A stretch of DNA of 64,000 nt from Verminephrobacter eiseniae EF01-2 (GCF_000015565.1 NC_008786.1:2418001-2482000), one strand, 5' to 3'; positions 1 to 8,769 are shown, counted from the first letter of the stretch. Program-made: numbers and translations. Notes: generated from the letters alone by a model not told the origin.

Positions 1-1
1 G

Positions 2-481
2 CAACTGGTGCGGCGCTTTCCCGAACTGCGCTTGAACGGCGACTTCAGCCACTACTACTGCGGCCAGGAAATGACCTACGGCGACTGGCCGGCAAAGCTG
101 GCCTTCATGGAGCCCATCTTTGCCCGCACCGGCTTTTTGCACGGGCGCATCGCCAGCCCCGGCTGCATGCAGGTGCCGATCACCGCTGAACTGGCCCGAA
201 GACCCCCGCAGGCCCACGGGCAGTGTGATTTTCTGGCGCATTTTTGCGCCTTGTGGAGCCACGCCATCCGGGGTTTCGTGCAACACGCGGGCGCGGGCGA
301 CGTGCTGGTGTTTGCGCCCGAACTGCTGTCCGGCGCCTACTACTACGCGCGCTGCTGGCCCGACACACAGGGCCGCCTGGTCGAAGAATCCGACCGCTAT
401 GCCCAGGCGCTGATCTACAAAGACCTGATACGCGCGCTGTTTGCCCAGGTGCAGCAAGACACTGCGCGCCCGGCCGCCTGA
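2..481 (+). CDS. Sugar phosphate isomerase/epimerase-like protein, C-terminal part
   Basis: The frame is already open at the first base of the window, so the start lies upstream and only the last ~159 residues are present. The fragment reads like the end of a TIM-barrel xylose-isomerase-like protein: a DFSHYY segment resembles the metal/substrate strand of that family, followed by a long helix-rich tail with an acidic-aromatic PELLSGAYYYAR segment. The gene converges on the ABC permease gene, with only 4 bases between the stop codons. The nearby ribokinase and ribose-type transporter fit a sugar context, but the substrate cannot be read from this fragment. Family assignment is from general resemblance only. 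Confidence 0.55.
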   Translation, partial: QLVRRFPELRLNGDFSHYYCGQEMTYGDWPAKLAFMEPIFARTGFLHGRIASPGCMQVPITAELARRPPQAHGQCDFLAHFCALWSHAIRGFVQHAGAGDVLVFAPELLSGAYYYARCWPDTQGRLVEESDRYAQALIYKDLIRALFAQVQQDTARPAA

Positions 482-485
482 CTCC

Positions 486-1268
486 CTACCGGCCCTGCGC
501 GCCCCGGTGCGCCCAAGCCGTGGTGCGGGTTTCGATGGCGTGAAAAAGCGCATACATCGCCATCGCCAGCGCGCCCACCACGATCAGCCCGGCAAAGGCC
601 AGGCCCATTTGCATCGATGCGCCGGCGCTGATCAACAGATAGCCTATGCCCTCGTTGGCCGCCGTCATCTCCGACACCGTGGTGCCCACGAAGGCGAGCG
701 TGATCGCCACCTTCAGCGCGCCAAAAAAGTACGGCAGCGAGCGCGGCAGGCCCACCTTGAGCAGCAGGTCCCGGCGCGTGGCGCCGAGCACGCGCAGCAC
801 GTCTTGCAACTCCGGCTCCAGCGTGGCCAGGCCCGTGGCGACGTTGACCATGATCGGAAAGAAACTGATCAGAAACGCCGTCAGGATGGCCGGGCCTGCG
901 CCAATGCCGAACCAGACCACGAAAATGGGCACCAGCGCGGCTTTGGGCAGCGCGTTGAAAGCCGTCATCAGCGGGTACAGCGCGGCATAGGCCAGGCGCG
1001 AACTGCCGATCACGAAACCCAGCAGCACCCCGACGACGATGGCCAGGCCAAACCCGGCCAGCGTGACCCACAAGGTGCGCCAGGCATGGCCCGCGATCAC
1101 GCTGCCGAACTCTGCCAGTTGCGTGGCAATGGCCCAGGGGCTGGGGAAGATGAATTCGGAGACCTCGAACACCGAGCAGATGATCTGCCACAGCACGGTG
1201 GTGCCGAGCAGCAGGAGCCACGGCGACCAACGTTCCAGGGTTTTGCTGTGCATGGGCAGGGGCCTCAT
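486..1268 (-). CDS. ABC transporter permease, SsuC/TauC/ThiX type
   Basis: A 260-residue membrane protein with about six hydrophobic spans, the usual size for permeases of nitrate/sulfonate/taurine/hydroxymethylpyrimidine importers. The cytoplasmic EAA-type coupling loop is visible around residues 155-180 (LEPELQDVLRVLGATRRDLL followed by VGLPRSLPYFFGALK). The start ATG overlaps the stop of the ATPase gene in ATGA, so the two are translationally coupled; an internal Met at residue 6 is an alternative start. It should form the membrane channel for the binding protein and ATPase encoded just upstream in the same operon. The transported compound is not evident. Confidence 0.87.
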   Translation of the reverse strand: MRPLPMHSKTLERWSPWLLLLGTTVLWQIICSVFEVSEFIFPSPWAIATQLAEFGSVIAGHAWRTLWVTLAGFGLAIVVGVLLGFVIGSSRLAYAALYPLMTAFNALPKAALVPIFVVWFGIGAGPAILTAFLISFFPIMVNVATGLATLEPELQDVLRVLGATRRDLLLKVGLPRSLPYFFGALKVAITLAFVGTTVSEMTAANEGIGYLLISAGASMQMGLAFAGLIVVGALAMAMYALFHAIETRTTAWAHRGAQGR

Positions 1269-2119
1269 TGCGGCATCGGCGGCATCGGCGGCACCGGCTG
1301 CATCGGCTGCATCGGCGCGCCGGTCTGGCGCAGCGCGCCGATATGGCCGCGCAAATCGTGCACGATGCTGCTGAATTCCCGCGTGTAGGTGATCTCCAGT
1401 TCGCGCGGGCGGGGCAATGCAATCTGCTGGCGCAGGACGAAGCGGCCCGGGCCTGGGCTCATCACATACACGGTATCGGCCAGAAACACCGACTCGCGCA
1501 GGTCATGCGTGACCAGGATCACGGTAAAGCGCTGCTCGCTCCACAGGTCGCGCAAGATGCACCACAGCTCTTCGCGGGTGAACGCATCGAGCGCGCCGAA
1601 AGGCTCGTCGAGCAGCAGCAGCCTGGGCTCATGGATCAGCGCGCGGCAGATGCTGGCGCGTTGCTGCATGCCGCCCGAAAGCTGCCAGGGGAATCGCTCC
1701 TCATGGCCGGCCAGGCCCACCTTGTGCAGCAACTGGCGCGCGCGCTCTGCGTAGGCCCGGCGCTGCTGCTTGAACTGGCTGCGGTAGGGCTCGACGATCT
1801 CCAGCGGCAGCAGCACGTTGTCGAGTATGTTGCGCCAGGGCAGCAGCGACGGCGCCTGAAAAGCCATGCCCGATATCTTCAGCGGCCCGGTCACGGCGCG
1901 ACCGTCGATCAGGATCCGGCCCCGCGATGGCAGTTGCAGGCCCGTGGCCAGCTTCATGAAGGTCGACTTGCCGCAGCCCGAAGGGCCGACGATGGCGCTG
2001 AACGCGCCCTGGGGCACCTGCAAGTCGATGGCCTCGACGGCAAACGGCCCGCGCAACCCCTGGCCGTAGGCCAGCCAGACATCGCGGAAATCGACGAAAC
2101 AGGGGTCGGTAGCGGGCAT
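1265..2119 (-). CDS. ABC transporter ATP-binding protein, SsuB/TauB type
   Basis: A 284-residue ATPase that should energise the neighbouring permease. Walker A GPSGCGKST is at residues 45-53, the Q-loop near residue 88, the signature LSGGMQQR at 147-154 and Walker B LLLLDEPFGALDAFTRE around 167-183, all intact. The C-terminal ~20 residues are an unusual Met/Pro/Gln tail (MQPMQPVPPMPPMPQ) encoded by short repeated units, absent from typical members as I know them. The gene overlaps the permease start and follows the binding-protein gene after a 117 bp spacer rich in G runs on the opposite strand. Confidence 0.88.
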   Translation of the reverse strand: MPATDPCFVDFRDVWLAYGQGLRGPFAVEAIDLQVPQGAFSAIVGPSGCGKSTFMKLATGLQLPSRGRILIDGRAVTGPLKISGMAFQAPSLLPWRNILDNVLLPLEIVEPYRSQFKQQRRAYAERARQLLHKVGLAGHEERFPWQLSGGMQQRASICRALIHEPRLLLLDEPFGALDAFTREELWCILRDLWSEQRFTVILVTHDLRESVFLADTVYVMSPGPGRFVLRQQIALPRPRELEITYTREFSSIVHDLRGHIGALRQTGAPMQPMQPVPPMPPMPQ

Positions 2120-2190
2120 CGATGTGGTTGCTCAGGACGCTCGCAGGCGCATGGAAACGAGGCGCATGCAGCCATCGAACGAACGGTGCA

Positions 2191-2236
2191 ATGGGGAGAT
2201 GGTGGGATGGGATGGGGTGGGATGGCGGGATGGCGG
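2191..2236 (+). repeat. G-rich short tandem repeat (GGGAT-like)
   Basis: The spacer between the binding-protein stop and the ATPase start carries an irregular array of GGGATGG/GGGGTGG units on the plus strand, with at least five runs of three or more G. Such a tract can fold as a G-quadruplex in single-stranded DNA. The operon is read from the minus strand, so its transcript is C-rich here. No function is shown. Confidence 0.6.
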
Positions 2237-3262
2237 CTACTTGCCGGGCAGGATGTTGCGTTGCGCCGCGTCGGGCAGAAAACTGGCGTTCCACATCGCA
2301 TCGGCCTGGACCCGGGTCTTGGTGCCGAACGCATCCGAGACCTGCGAGGCCATCAGCGCCAGGCGCGCGGCCTGCACCTGGCCAAAACCCTCGGCACGCG
2401 CGCCGGGGGTGTCGATCACGCTGTCGATGGCCAACTGCAAGCGGCGGATTTCCAGCGGCACATTGACGATGCCGTCGCGCGCCTTCACATGGTCGATGGC
2501 GGCGCCAGGGTTGGCCAGCACCTCCCGGGCACCCCGGGTGAAAGCCTGCAAAAAAGCCTTGATCGCCGCCGGGTTCTGCGCGATCAGCCGGGGCGAGGCA
2601 ATGATCACGTTGCCATAGAACCGGACCCCGAAATCGGCATAGGGCAGCAGCAGCACATCGGCCGCCTTGGCGCCACGGGCCTGCAGGTTCAGCAGCGAGG
2701 TGAAGCCAAAGCCCGTGATAGCGTCGACATCGCCGCGCAGCAGCATGGTCTCGCGCAAAGGCGGGTCCATCGTGACCCATTGCACATGGCCCAACTGGTT
2801 GGCCTTCTGGAAGATCGGGAAAGCGCGCCGGCCGGCGTCGAACACCGGAGCGCCCAGCCGCTTGCCGGCCAGGTCGGCGGGCTTGCGGATGCCGCTTTTT
2901 TTCAGCGCCAGCACCGAGGCCGGCGTGTCGTGGTAGACCACCATCACCGCCACCGGCTTGTTCGGCGCATCCGGGTTGTTGGCGTGAAACTCCATCAGCG
3001 CAGCCATGTCGGCAAAACCCATGTCGTAGCTGCCCGATGCCACGCGCTGCACCGCGCCGCCCGAGCCATTGCCCGCATCCACCGTCACATCCAGACCGGC
3101 GGCCTTGAAATAGCCCTTGGCCACCGGCAGCAGAAACAGCGCCGAAGGGCCCTCGAAACGCCAGTCGAGCTGGAACCGGATCGGGGTTTGCGCTTGCGCC
3201 AGCGGGGCCATGCCGGCGGCGGCCAGCCATGCGGCCGATTGCAGGAACGATCGTTTCTTCAT
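2237..3262 (-). CDS. ABC transporter periplasmic binding protein, NMT1/SsuA-like
   Basis: A 341-residue exported protein. I start it at the Met before KKRSFLQSAAWLAAAG, which begins a classic signal peptide ending at AQA; upstream in-frame codons add only low-complexity sequence. After the signal come PIRFQLDW, LFLLPVAKGYFKAAGLDVTV and a GSGGAVQRVASGSYDMGFADM segment, the pattern of NMT1/ThiY and SsuA-type binding proteins. It would capture a small organic solute for the permease and ATPase downstream. Family members bind pyrimidine precursors, sulfonates or nitrate; the sequence does not decide between them. Confidence 0.82.
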   Translation of the reverse strand: MKKRSFLQSAAWLAAAGMAPLAQAQTPIRFQLDWRFEGPSALFLLPVAKGYFKAAGLDVTVDAGNGSGGAVQRVASGSYDMGFADMAALMEFHANNPDAPNKPVAVMVVYHDTPASVLALKKSGIRKPADLAGKRLGAPVFDAGRRAFPIFQKANQLGHVQWVTMDPPLRETMLLRGDVDAITGFGFTSLLNLQARGAKAADVLLLPYADFGVRFYGNVIIASPRLIAQNPAAIKAFLQAFTRGAREVLANPGAAIDHVKARDGIVNVPLEIRRLQLAIDSVIDTPGARAEGFGQVQAARLALMASQVSDAFGTKTRVQADAMWNASFLPDAAQRNILPGK

Positions 3263-3566
3263 GGGGCTACGGTGGTGTGCAAGGGCAGGGCGGGCGACCG
3301 GGTTTACACAGCCGCCCGGCCCGGGGAGCAAGACCTGAGCAAGAACGATGCCGGCTTGCGTGCCAGCGCACCAGCGCCAACGGCGCAACGGCTGCGCGCG
3401 GCGGTGTGCGGCGTTGTGCGGCAATGCGGCCAGGCCCGAGCGCCGGCGCTGCGCACCGGGCAGCGCGCGGTGTGCGGGACGACGACGGCGCAGACCGAGG
3501 TGCGGAGCGCCGCTGGTCTGGCGTGGGCTGCAACGATCCGGGCTGTGGGGCTGCCGGGCGCGCAGA
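3263..3566. other. Intergenic region, no gene seen
   Basis: About 300 bases between the ribokinase stop and the start of the second ABC operon. It is GC-rich and I see no coding frame, clear promoter or terminator. It presumably holds the leader of the downstream binding-protein gene. Confidence 0.4.
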
Positions 3567-4535
3567 TCACAGCCGAATCCAGTCCGGCGGCTGCGGGCTT
3601 TGCGCTACGGCGGCGCGGGTCGGAATGGAGGGCTGGGCGCCGGCCTGCAACACGCACAGGGTGGCGGCCCGTATGCCTTGGCGCACGGCCGCGTCGAGCG
3701 CTTGCTGCTGCGCCAGCGCCACGGCGAGTGCGCCGAGAAAGGTGTCGCCGGCAGCCGTGGTGTCGACGGCTGCGACCATTTGGCCCGGGTGGTGGCGGCA
3801 GCCGGCGGCATCGGCGGCCACTGCGCCTGCCGCGCCCAGCGTGACCACCACCCGATCCGGCCCCAGCGCGCACAGCGTTTGCGCCGCCACGGCCGCATCG
3901 GCCGGGGTGGCGACGGCGCTGCCTGCCAGGGCGGCGGCCTCCACTTCGTTGACGACCAGCGTGTCCACCAGCGGCCACAGCGCCCCGGGCAGGGCTTGCA
4001 ATGCCGGCAACGGCGCCATCGGCGAGGGGTTGAGCAGCACCGGGCAGCCCGCTGCCTGCGCCTGGCCTGCGGCGGCCAGCACCTGGGGCAGCGGAATCTC
4101 GAACTGCATGACCAGGCAATGCGCCTGGCGCAGGCTGGCGCGCAGTGCGTCGGTGTCGAGCATGAAGCGGCCGTTGGCGCCGGGCACCACGACGATGCGG
4201 TTTTGCGCCGCCGCGTCGACCGTGATCGCGGCCATGCCGGTGTCCGCGTTCGGGTCGGTCTGCACGCCGCTGTGGTCTATGCCGTCGGCATCGAGCCTGG
4301 CGCGCAGGATGCGGCCATGGGCGTCGTCGCCGATGCGGCCAAACATCTGCACCTGCGCGCCCTGGCGGACGCAGGCCACGGCCTGGTTGCCGCCCTTGCC
4401 GCCGGGCAGCAGGTGCAGCGCGTCGGCGAGCACGGTTTCGCCAGGGCCTGGGGCATGGCGCACTTGCAGCACCAGGTCGATGTTCAGGCTGCCGACGACG
4501 GCGATGCGCGGGCGGCGGGTGCACGGGGTGGTCAT
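3567..4535 (-). CDS. rbsK: Ribokinase, PfkB family
   Basis: A 322-residue carbohydrate kinase that phosphorylates ribose or a similar sugar with ATP in the cytoplasm. Visible family features are the N-terminal GSLNIDLV strand, the LPGGKGGNQAVA substrate loop (PfkB signature 1), NPSP and VNEVEA segments, and DTTAAGDTFLGA near the C-terminus with the catalytic Asp of the A-A-G-D motif. I chose the Met before TTPCTRRPRIAVVGS; an upstream start would add 17 residues encoded next to a tandem repeat. It is the last gene of the ribose-type uptake operon, so it probably phosphorylates the incoming sugar. Confidence 0.87.
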   Translation of the reverse strand: MTTPCTRRPRIAVVGSLNIDLVLQVRHAPGPGETVLADALHLLPGGKGGNQAVACVRQGAQVQMFGRIGDDAHGRILRARLDADGIDHSGVQTDPNADTGMAAITVDAAAQNRIVVVPGANGRFMLDTDALRASLRQAHCLVMQFEIPLPQVLAAAGQAQAAGCPVLLNPSPMAPLPALQALPGALWPLVDTLVVNEVEAAALAGSAVATPADAAVAAQTLCALGPDRVVVTLGAAGAVAADAAGCRHHPGQMVAAVDTTAAGDTFLGALAVALAQQQALDAAVRQGIRAATLCVLQAGAQPSIPTRAAVAQSPQPPDWIRL

Positions 4536-4561
4536 GGTTGGGCGTGGCGCTTGTCGCTGCG

Positions 4562-4609
4562 ATGGGCGATCCAATGGACGATTCAATGGACGATTCGATG
4601 GGTGATTCG
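4562..4609. repeat. Tandem repeat, 12 bp x 4
   Basis: Four near-identical 12-base units (consensus ATGGACGATTCA) lie between the sugar permease stop and the ribokinase start. The units differ by one to three bases. They sit where the ribokinase ribosome-binding region would be expected and no clear Shine-Dalgarno sequence is visible there. Confidence 0.8.
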
Positions 4610-4611
4610 AT

Positions 4612-5628
4612 TCAGCGGTTCGCCGCGTCCATGCGTTGGCGCAGCGTGTCGATGATGACTGCGGCGACGATCACGCCGCCGGTGATGATGCGCTTGCTCG
4701 GTTCGCTGGCGCCGACCTGGGCCAGGCCGGCCTCCAGCACCGCGATGATCAGCACGCCAAAAGCCGTGTTCACCACCGAGCCGCGCCCGCCCATCAGGCT
4801 GGTGCCGCCAATCACCACGGCGGCGATCACCTGCAACTCGATGCCCGCGCCGGCGTTGGGGTCGGCCGCTTCGAGCCGGGCCGATTGCATCAGGCCCGCC
4901 AGGCCCGCCAGCAGGCCGGTGACGGCAAAGACCGTGATGCGGATCGGGCGCGGGTCCACGCCGGCCAGGCGCATGGCTTCTTCATTGGTGCCGATGCCGA
5001 CCACGCAGCGGCCAAACACCGTGTGACTGAGCACCAACTGGGCCACGATCACCAGCAGCAATGCCAGCATGAAGGCCACCGAGATGCCGCCAAAGATGCC
5101 GCCCAGGAATGGGGCGGACAGCCACGAGATGGCGTCGCCGACATACTGCGTGCGCGAGTCGGTCACCAGATAGGCGCTGCCGCGCACGGCTTCGAGCATG
5201 CCCAGCGAGACGATGAACGAGGGCAGGCGCCAGGCCACCGCAATGGTGCCGGTGATGGTGCCGCACACCAGCCCGGTGGCCAGCGCCAGTGCGGCGGCGG
5301 CAGGCACCGTCCAGCCCCATTGCACGATCGCGGCAGCGGATATGGCGGCGGCCAGCGCCATCACCGAGCCTACCGACAGGTCGATGCCGGCAATGATCAG
5401 CACGAAGCTCATGCCCACGGCCATCACGGCCAGCGCCGGGATCTCGTTGGCGATGGTGATGAAGGTCTCGGCGCTCCAGAAATACTCGGACAGCGACGAG
5501 AACAGCGCCACCATGCCCGCCAGCACGGCGCCCAGGCCCAGGTAGGTGGCCAACTGGCTGCGCCACAGCGGCGCAGGCGCGCGGGTGCCGGCGCGGGCAG
5601 ATGCAGATGCAGGGGCAGGGTCGTTCAT
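4612..5628 (-). CDS. rbsC: Ribose/xylose-type ABC transporter permease
   Basis: A 338-residue integral membrane protein of the RbsC/XylH family with about ten hydrophobic segments. The family hallmark GIDLSVGSVMAL is present about 90 residues in, and GGTSLMGGRGSV with VIIDTLRQR near the C-terminus is also typical. The start ATG overlaps the stop of the ATPase gene by four bases, showing tight coupling. It forms the channel for the sugar bound by the periplasmic protein at the head of the operon. Which sugar is carried cannot be read from sequence; the ribokinase suggests a pentose. Confidence 0.88.
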   Translation of the reverse strand: MNDPAPASASARAGTRAPAPLWRSQLATYLGLGAVLAGMVALFSSLSEYFWSAETFITIANEIPALAVMAVGMSFVLIIAGIDLSVGSVMALAAAISAAAIVQWGWTVPAAAALALATGLVCGTITGTIAVAWRLPSFIVSLGMLEAVRGSAYLVTDSRTQYVGDAISWLSAPFLGGIFGGISVAFMLALLLVIVAQLVLSHTVFGRCVVGIGTNEEAMRLAGVDPRPIRITVFAVTGLLAGLAGLMQSARLEAADPNAGAGIELQVIAAVVIGGTSLMGGRGSVVNTAFGVLIIAVLEAGLAQVGASEPSKRIITGGVIVAAVIIDTLRQRMDAANR

Positions 5629-7292
5629 CTGGTGACGGGAGCAGGGTTGGACGCGGTGTGCGCGAAGGCCGCCGCCAGCAGCGCTTGCTCGGACCATTGG
5701 CCGCGCTCGAACAGGGCCACCAGGCGGCCGGCGCGCATCACGCCGATGCGGTCGGCCATGGTCATCAACTCGCGCAGGTCGGACGAGACCATCAGCAAGG
5801 CGCGGCCCTCGGCGGCCATGCGGTCGAGCTCGCGGTACAGCTCGGCGCGTGCGCCCACATCCACGCCGCGCGTGGGTTCGTCGAGCAGCAGCACGCGGCA
5901 GGGCCGGTGCAGCCAGCGGGCAAACACCACCTTTTGCTGATTGCCGCCCGAGAGCTGGCCCACCGGCTGCTCGGCATTGCGGCAGCGGATGCCCAGCCTG
6001 TGCACCAGGCTTTGCACCAGCCGGTTCTCCAAAGCGCGTTGCAGCCAACCGCCGCGCGCGATCGCGCCCAGGTCGGACAGTGTGGCGTTGATGCGGATCG
6101 GCTGGGTCAGCAGCAGGCCCTGGGATTTGCGGTCTTCGGTGACCAGCCCCAGGCCGGCGGCAATGGCTTGCAGCGGCGAGGAAAAAACCCCGGGCGTCTG
6201 GCGCCGGGCCGGGGATTGCGCGGGAGGGGCCATTTCCTGCATGGCGACAGGCGCGGGCCAGCCGTCGTGCGCCGCAGATGCCGTGGACGCCGCAGATGTC
6301 GCAGTTGCCGCAGACGGTATGGGCGGCGGTATGGGCCGATCTTGCGGGTGCAGCGTGATGCAGCCCCGGTCGGCCCGGTCGGCGCCAAACAGCAGGCGCA
6401 AGAGCTCTGTGCGGCCCGAGCCGACCAGGCCGGCAATGCCCAACAACTCGCCGGCGTGCAGTTGCAGGCTCACATCCTGAACGGCGCTGCCACGGCCCAG
6501 GCCCTCGGCGCTCAGAACCACCGGGCCGGCGGCGCGGCGCGGGCGGTATTCCAGGTCGCTGACCGAGTGGCCCACCATGCGCTGCACCAGTTCGTCCTCG
6601 CTCAGGCCGGCCATCGGGCGCAGATCCACCAGGCGGCCATCGCGCAGCACGGCCACCCGGTCGGCGACGCGGCGCAGTTCTTCGAGCCGGTGCGAGACGT
6701 AGACGATGGCCACGCCGCGCGCCGTCAACTGCGCGATCTGCTCGAACAGAAAGCTGGTCTCGCGCGGCGTGAGCATGGCCGTAGGCTCGTCGAGCACCAG
6801 GATGCGGGTGTCGTCTTGCAGGTTGCGCGCAATCTCCAGCATCTGCTGCTGGCCCAGCCCCAGGCGGGCCACCGGCGTGGCCGGGTCCAGGTGGTGCAGG
6901 CCGATCCTGTCCAACTGCGCACGCGCGGCGCTGTGCAACGCAGCGCGCCGCAGCCAGCCGGCGCGCTGCGGCAGGCGGCCGAGCAGCAGGTTCTCGGCCA
7001 CGGTGAGCGTGGGCACCAGGCCCAGTTCCTGCAGCACCATGCGCAGGCCGTGGCGCTCGGCGTCACGGCGCGAGGCCGGCGCATACACCTGCCCTGCCAG
7101 CCGCATGTGGCCGCGCGTGGGCGGCGTCAGGCCGCACAGGATTTTGGCCAGCGTGCTCTTGCCCGCGCCGTTCTCGCCGGTCAGCGCCAGCACCTCGCCG
7201 GCGTTCAGCGTCAGCGTCACGCCATCGAGCACCGTGGCGGTGTAGTCCTTGCCCAGCGCGTCGATGGCGAGCAGGGCCTGCGGAGCCGGCAT
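5625..7292 (-). CDS. rbsA: Sugar ABC transporter ATP-binding protein with two ATPase domains
   Basis: A 555-residue RbsA-type protein with two fused nucleotide-binding domains. Domain 1 has Walker A GENGAGKST (39-47), signature LGLGQQQ near 144-150 and Walker B LVLDEPTAML near 165-174. Domain 2 has the degenerate Walker A GLVGSGRTE typical of this family near 288-296, an intact QLSGGNQQK signature and VLLLDEPTRGVDVGA. Residues ~317-368 are an odd Ala/Pro/Ser-rich insertion not expected in this family, which makes the protein about 50 residues longer than usual. It lies between the binding-protein and permease genes. Confidence 0.88.
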   Translation of the reverse strand: MPAPQALLAIDALGKDYTATVLDGVTLTLNAGEVLALTGENGAGKSTLAKILCGLTPPTRGHMRLAGQVYAPASRRDAERHGLRMVLQELGLVPTLTVAENLLLGRLPQRAGWLRRAALHSAARAQLDRIGLHHLDPATPVARLGLGQQQMLEIARNLQDDTRILVLDEPTAMLTPRETSFLFEQIAQLTARGVAIVYVSHRLEELRRVADRVAVLRDGRLVDLRPMAGLSEDELVQRMVGHSVSDLEYRPRRAAGPVVLSAEGLGRGSAVQDVSLQLHAGELLGIAGLVGSGRTELLRLLFGADRADRGCITLHPQDRPIPPPIPSAATATSAASTASAAHDGWPAPVAMQEMAPPAQSPARRQTPGVFSSPLQAIAAGLGLVTEDRKSQGLLLTQPIRINATLSDLGAIARGGWLQRALENRLVQSLVHRLGIRCRNAEQPVGQLSGGNQQKVVFARWLHRPCRVLLLDEPTRGVDVGARAELYRELDRMAAEGRALLMVSSDLRELMTMADRIGVMRAGRLVALFERGQWSEQALLAAAFAHTASNPAPVTR

Positions 7293-7313
7293 GGGCAGCC
7301 AAGCGGGAGGGTC

Positions 7314-8276
7314 TTACCGGCTGTCTTTGGTGGACAGCACCACGTCGGTTTGCATCACGGCGGGCAACTGGGCCTGGGGGGTCTTGGCGGCGATGGCTTT
7401 TTGCGCCAGTTCGATGCCGAACACGGCCTGCTTGGCGGCGTACTGCTCGACGCTGGCCAGCATCCGGCCATCGGCCAGCAGCGGCGCGATGGCGCCGATA
7501 TTGTCATAGCCCACCACCAGCACCTTGCCGGTCTTGCCCGCCGCCTTGATGGCGGCCACTGCGCCCAGCGCCATGCTGTCGTTGCCCGCCAGCAGGGCCA
7601 CCAGGTCGGGGTGCTCGCGCAACATGCCGGCGGCCACGGTGTTGCCTTTTTCGATCTCCCATTGGCCCGATTGCACGCTCGCCACGGTGATGCCTGCGGC
7701 CTTCATCGCTTCGTGGTGGCCCAGGGAGCGTTGCTGCCCATTGAAGGCGGTGGCGATGCCTTCGATGATGCCGACCTTGTCGCCGGCCTTGAGCCGGCGG
7801 GCCAGGTATTCACCCGCCATCTTGGCGCCCAGGCGGTTGTCCGGGCCGACGAAGGGCACGTTGATGTTCTTTTCCTTCAGCGCTGCGGCATCGAGCCGGT
7901 TGTCGATGTTGACCACGATGATGCCTTTGTCGATGGCCGACTTGAGCACCGGCACCAGGGCCTTGGAATCGGACGGAGCCAGCACGATGGCGTTGACCTT
8001 CTGGGCCACGGCCTGCTCGATCATCTTGATCTGCGCTGCCGTGTCGGTTTCGTTCTTGATGCCGTTGGCCAGCAGCGTGTAGGCGTCGGCGTTGGCCTTC
8101 TGGTGCGCCCGGGCGCCGTCTTCCATGGTGCGGAAGAACTCGTTGGCCAGCGATTTCATGATCAGCGCGATCTTGGGCTTGTCCTGTGCCCGGACGGGGC
8201 TGCCCGGGCTGCCGGCAATGACCAGGGCGAGGAGGGCGATGAAGGCAGTCTGAACGCGGCGGCGGTTGAACGGCAT
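7314..8276 (-). CDS. rbsB: Sugar ABC transporter substrate-binding protein, RbsB-like
   Basis: A 320-residue periplasmic binding protein of the LacI-like type 1 fold. It opens with a signal peptide (positive MPFNRRR, hydrophobic core, cleavage near VRA-QDK), then KIALIMKSLANEFFRTMEDGA as in RbsB-family proteins. Later segments DNRLDAAALKE, VGPDNRLGAKMAGEYLA and GNDSMALGAVAAIKAAGKTGKVLVVGYDN match ligand-contact and hinge strands. It heads the operon with the ATPase, permease and ribokinase genes. The promoter is probably in the ~190 bp upstream, which holds a 24 bp tandem duplication. Confidence 0.88.
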   Translation of the reverse strand: MPFNRRRVQTAFIALLALVIAGSPGSPVRAQDKPKIALIMKSLANEFFRTMEDGARAHQKANADAYTLLANGIKNETDTAAQIKMIEQAVAQKVNAIVLAPSDSKALVPVLKSAIDKGIIVVNIDNRLDAAALKEKNINVPFVGPDNRLGAKMAGEYLARRLKAGDKVGIIEGIATAFNGQQRSLGHHEAMKAAGITVASVQSGQWEIEKGNTVAAGMLREHPDLVALLAGNDSMALGAVAAIKAAGKTGKVLVVGYDNIGAIAPLLADGRMLASVEQYAAKQAVFGIELAQKAIAAKTPQAQLPAVMQTDVVLSTKDSR

Positions 8277-8367
8277 GGGGACAAATCTCCTGGTGTCTTT
8301 GGTTCACGGGGGTATCGAACGCGGTGCTGGAAGGCTGTGGAAATGGCGGGCATCGCCGGGGGCCGGC

Positions 8368-8415
8368 ATCGGCGCCCTGTCGCCGGCCAATATCGGCGCC
8401 CTGTCGCCGGCCAAT
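8368..8415. repeat. Tandem duplication, 24 bp x 2
   Basis: Two adjacent identical 24-base units containing GGCGCCCTGTCGCCGGCCAA lie about 95 bases upstream of the sugar-binding-protein start, a position that could affect its promoter or leader. Confidence 0.8.
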
Positions 8416-8580
8416 GATAGGCAGCGCGCAAACCCTGGCCGATGGGTGCTTACCCCGGCTTGACGATTCTCAAACCGGCGGGGCCTGATTCGCCGACGGA
8501 TTCAGCACCAAGTCCAGACGCAGCGGCCTGCTGCCGTCTGGACTGCGCCAGCCACTGCGCCACCCGCGAGGGGCGCACGC

Positions 8581-8757
8581 CGCCGCGTCCGGGCTGATGC
8601 GCAGGTTGCCGACAAAGTACAGCGCGCCGGCCCAACCGGCACCGAAGGCCGCCGCCGCATACACCGCCAGCTTCATGCGCCCGACGGCAATGCCCTGTGA
8701 GCGGGCCGCCAACTCGTTGTCGTGGATGGCCAGCAGGGCCAGCCCCTGCTCAGGACA
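8581..8757 (-). pseudogene. Fragment of branched-chain amino acid ABC permease (LivM)
   Basis: About 58 codons read LALLAIHDNELAARSQG, then GRMKLAVYAAAAFGAGWAG and ALYFVGNLRISPDAA, which is the well-known internal segment of LivM permeases. Both flanks lose the match: downstream the frame continues into unrelated Arg/Trp-rich sequence, and upstream a stop precedes it. Intact LivM is about 300 or more residues, so this is a gene remnant. It sits directly downstream of a truncated LysR gene, marking an old rearrangement. Confidence 0.65.
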
Positions 8758-8769
8758 GCGGGATGGACA

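Noticed and set aside
4562..4609. 12 bp repeats as a possible plasmid-type iteron or CRISPR array
   Set aside because: Four contiguous imperfect units with no replication gene or spacers, in an intergenic leader, fit replication slippage better.
8450..8712. Small intact gene in the livM region
   Set aside because: The frame is open for about 80 codons but only its first ~44 codons match LivM, and the rest is unrelated, so it is a gene fragment rather than a gene.
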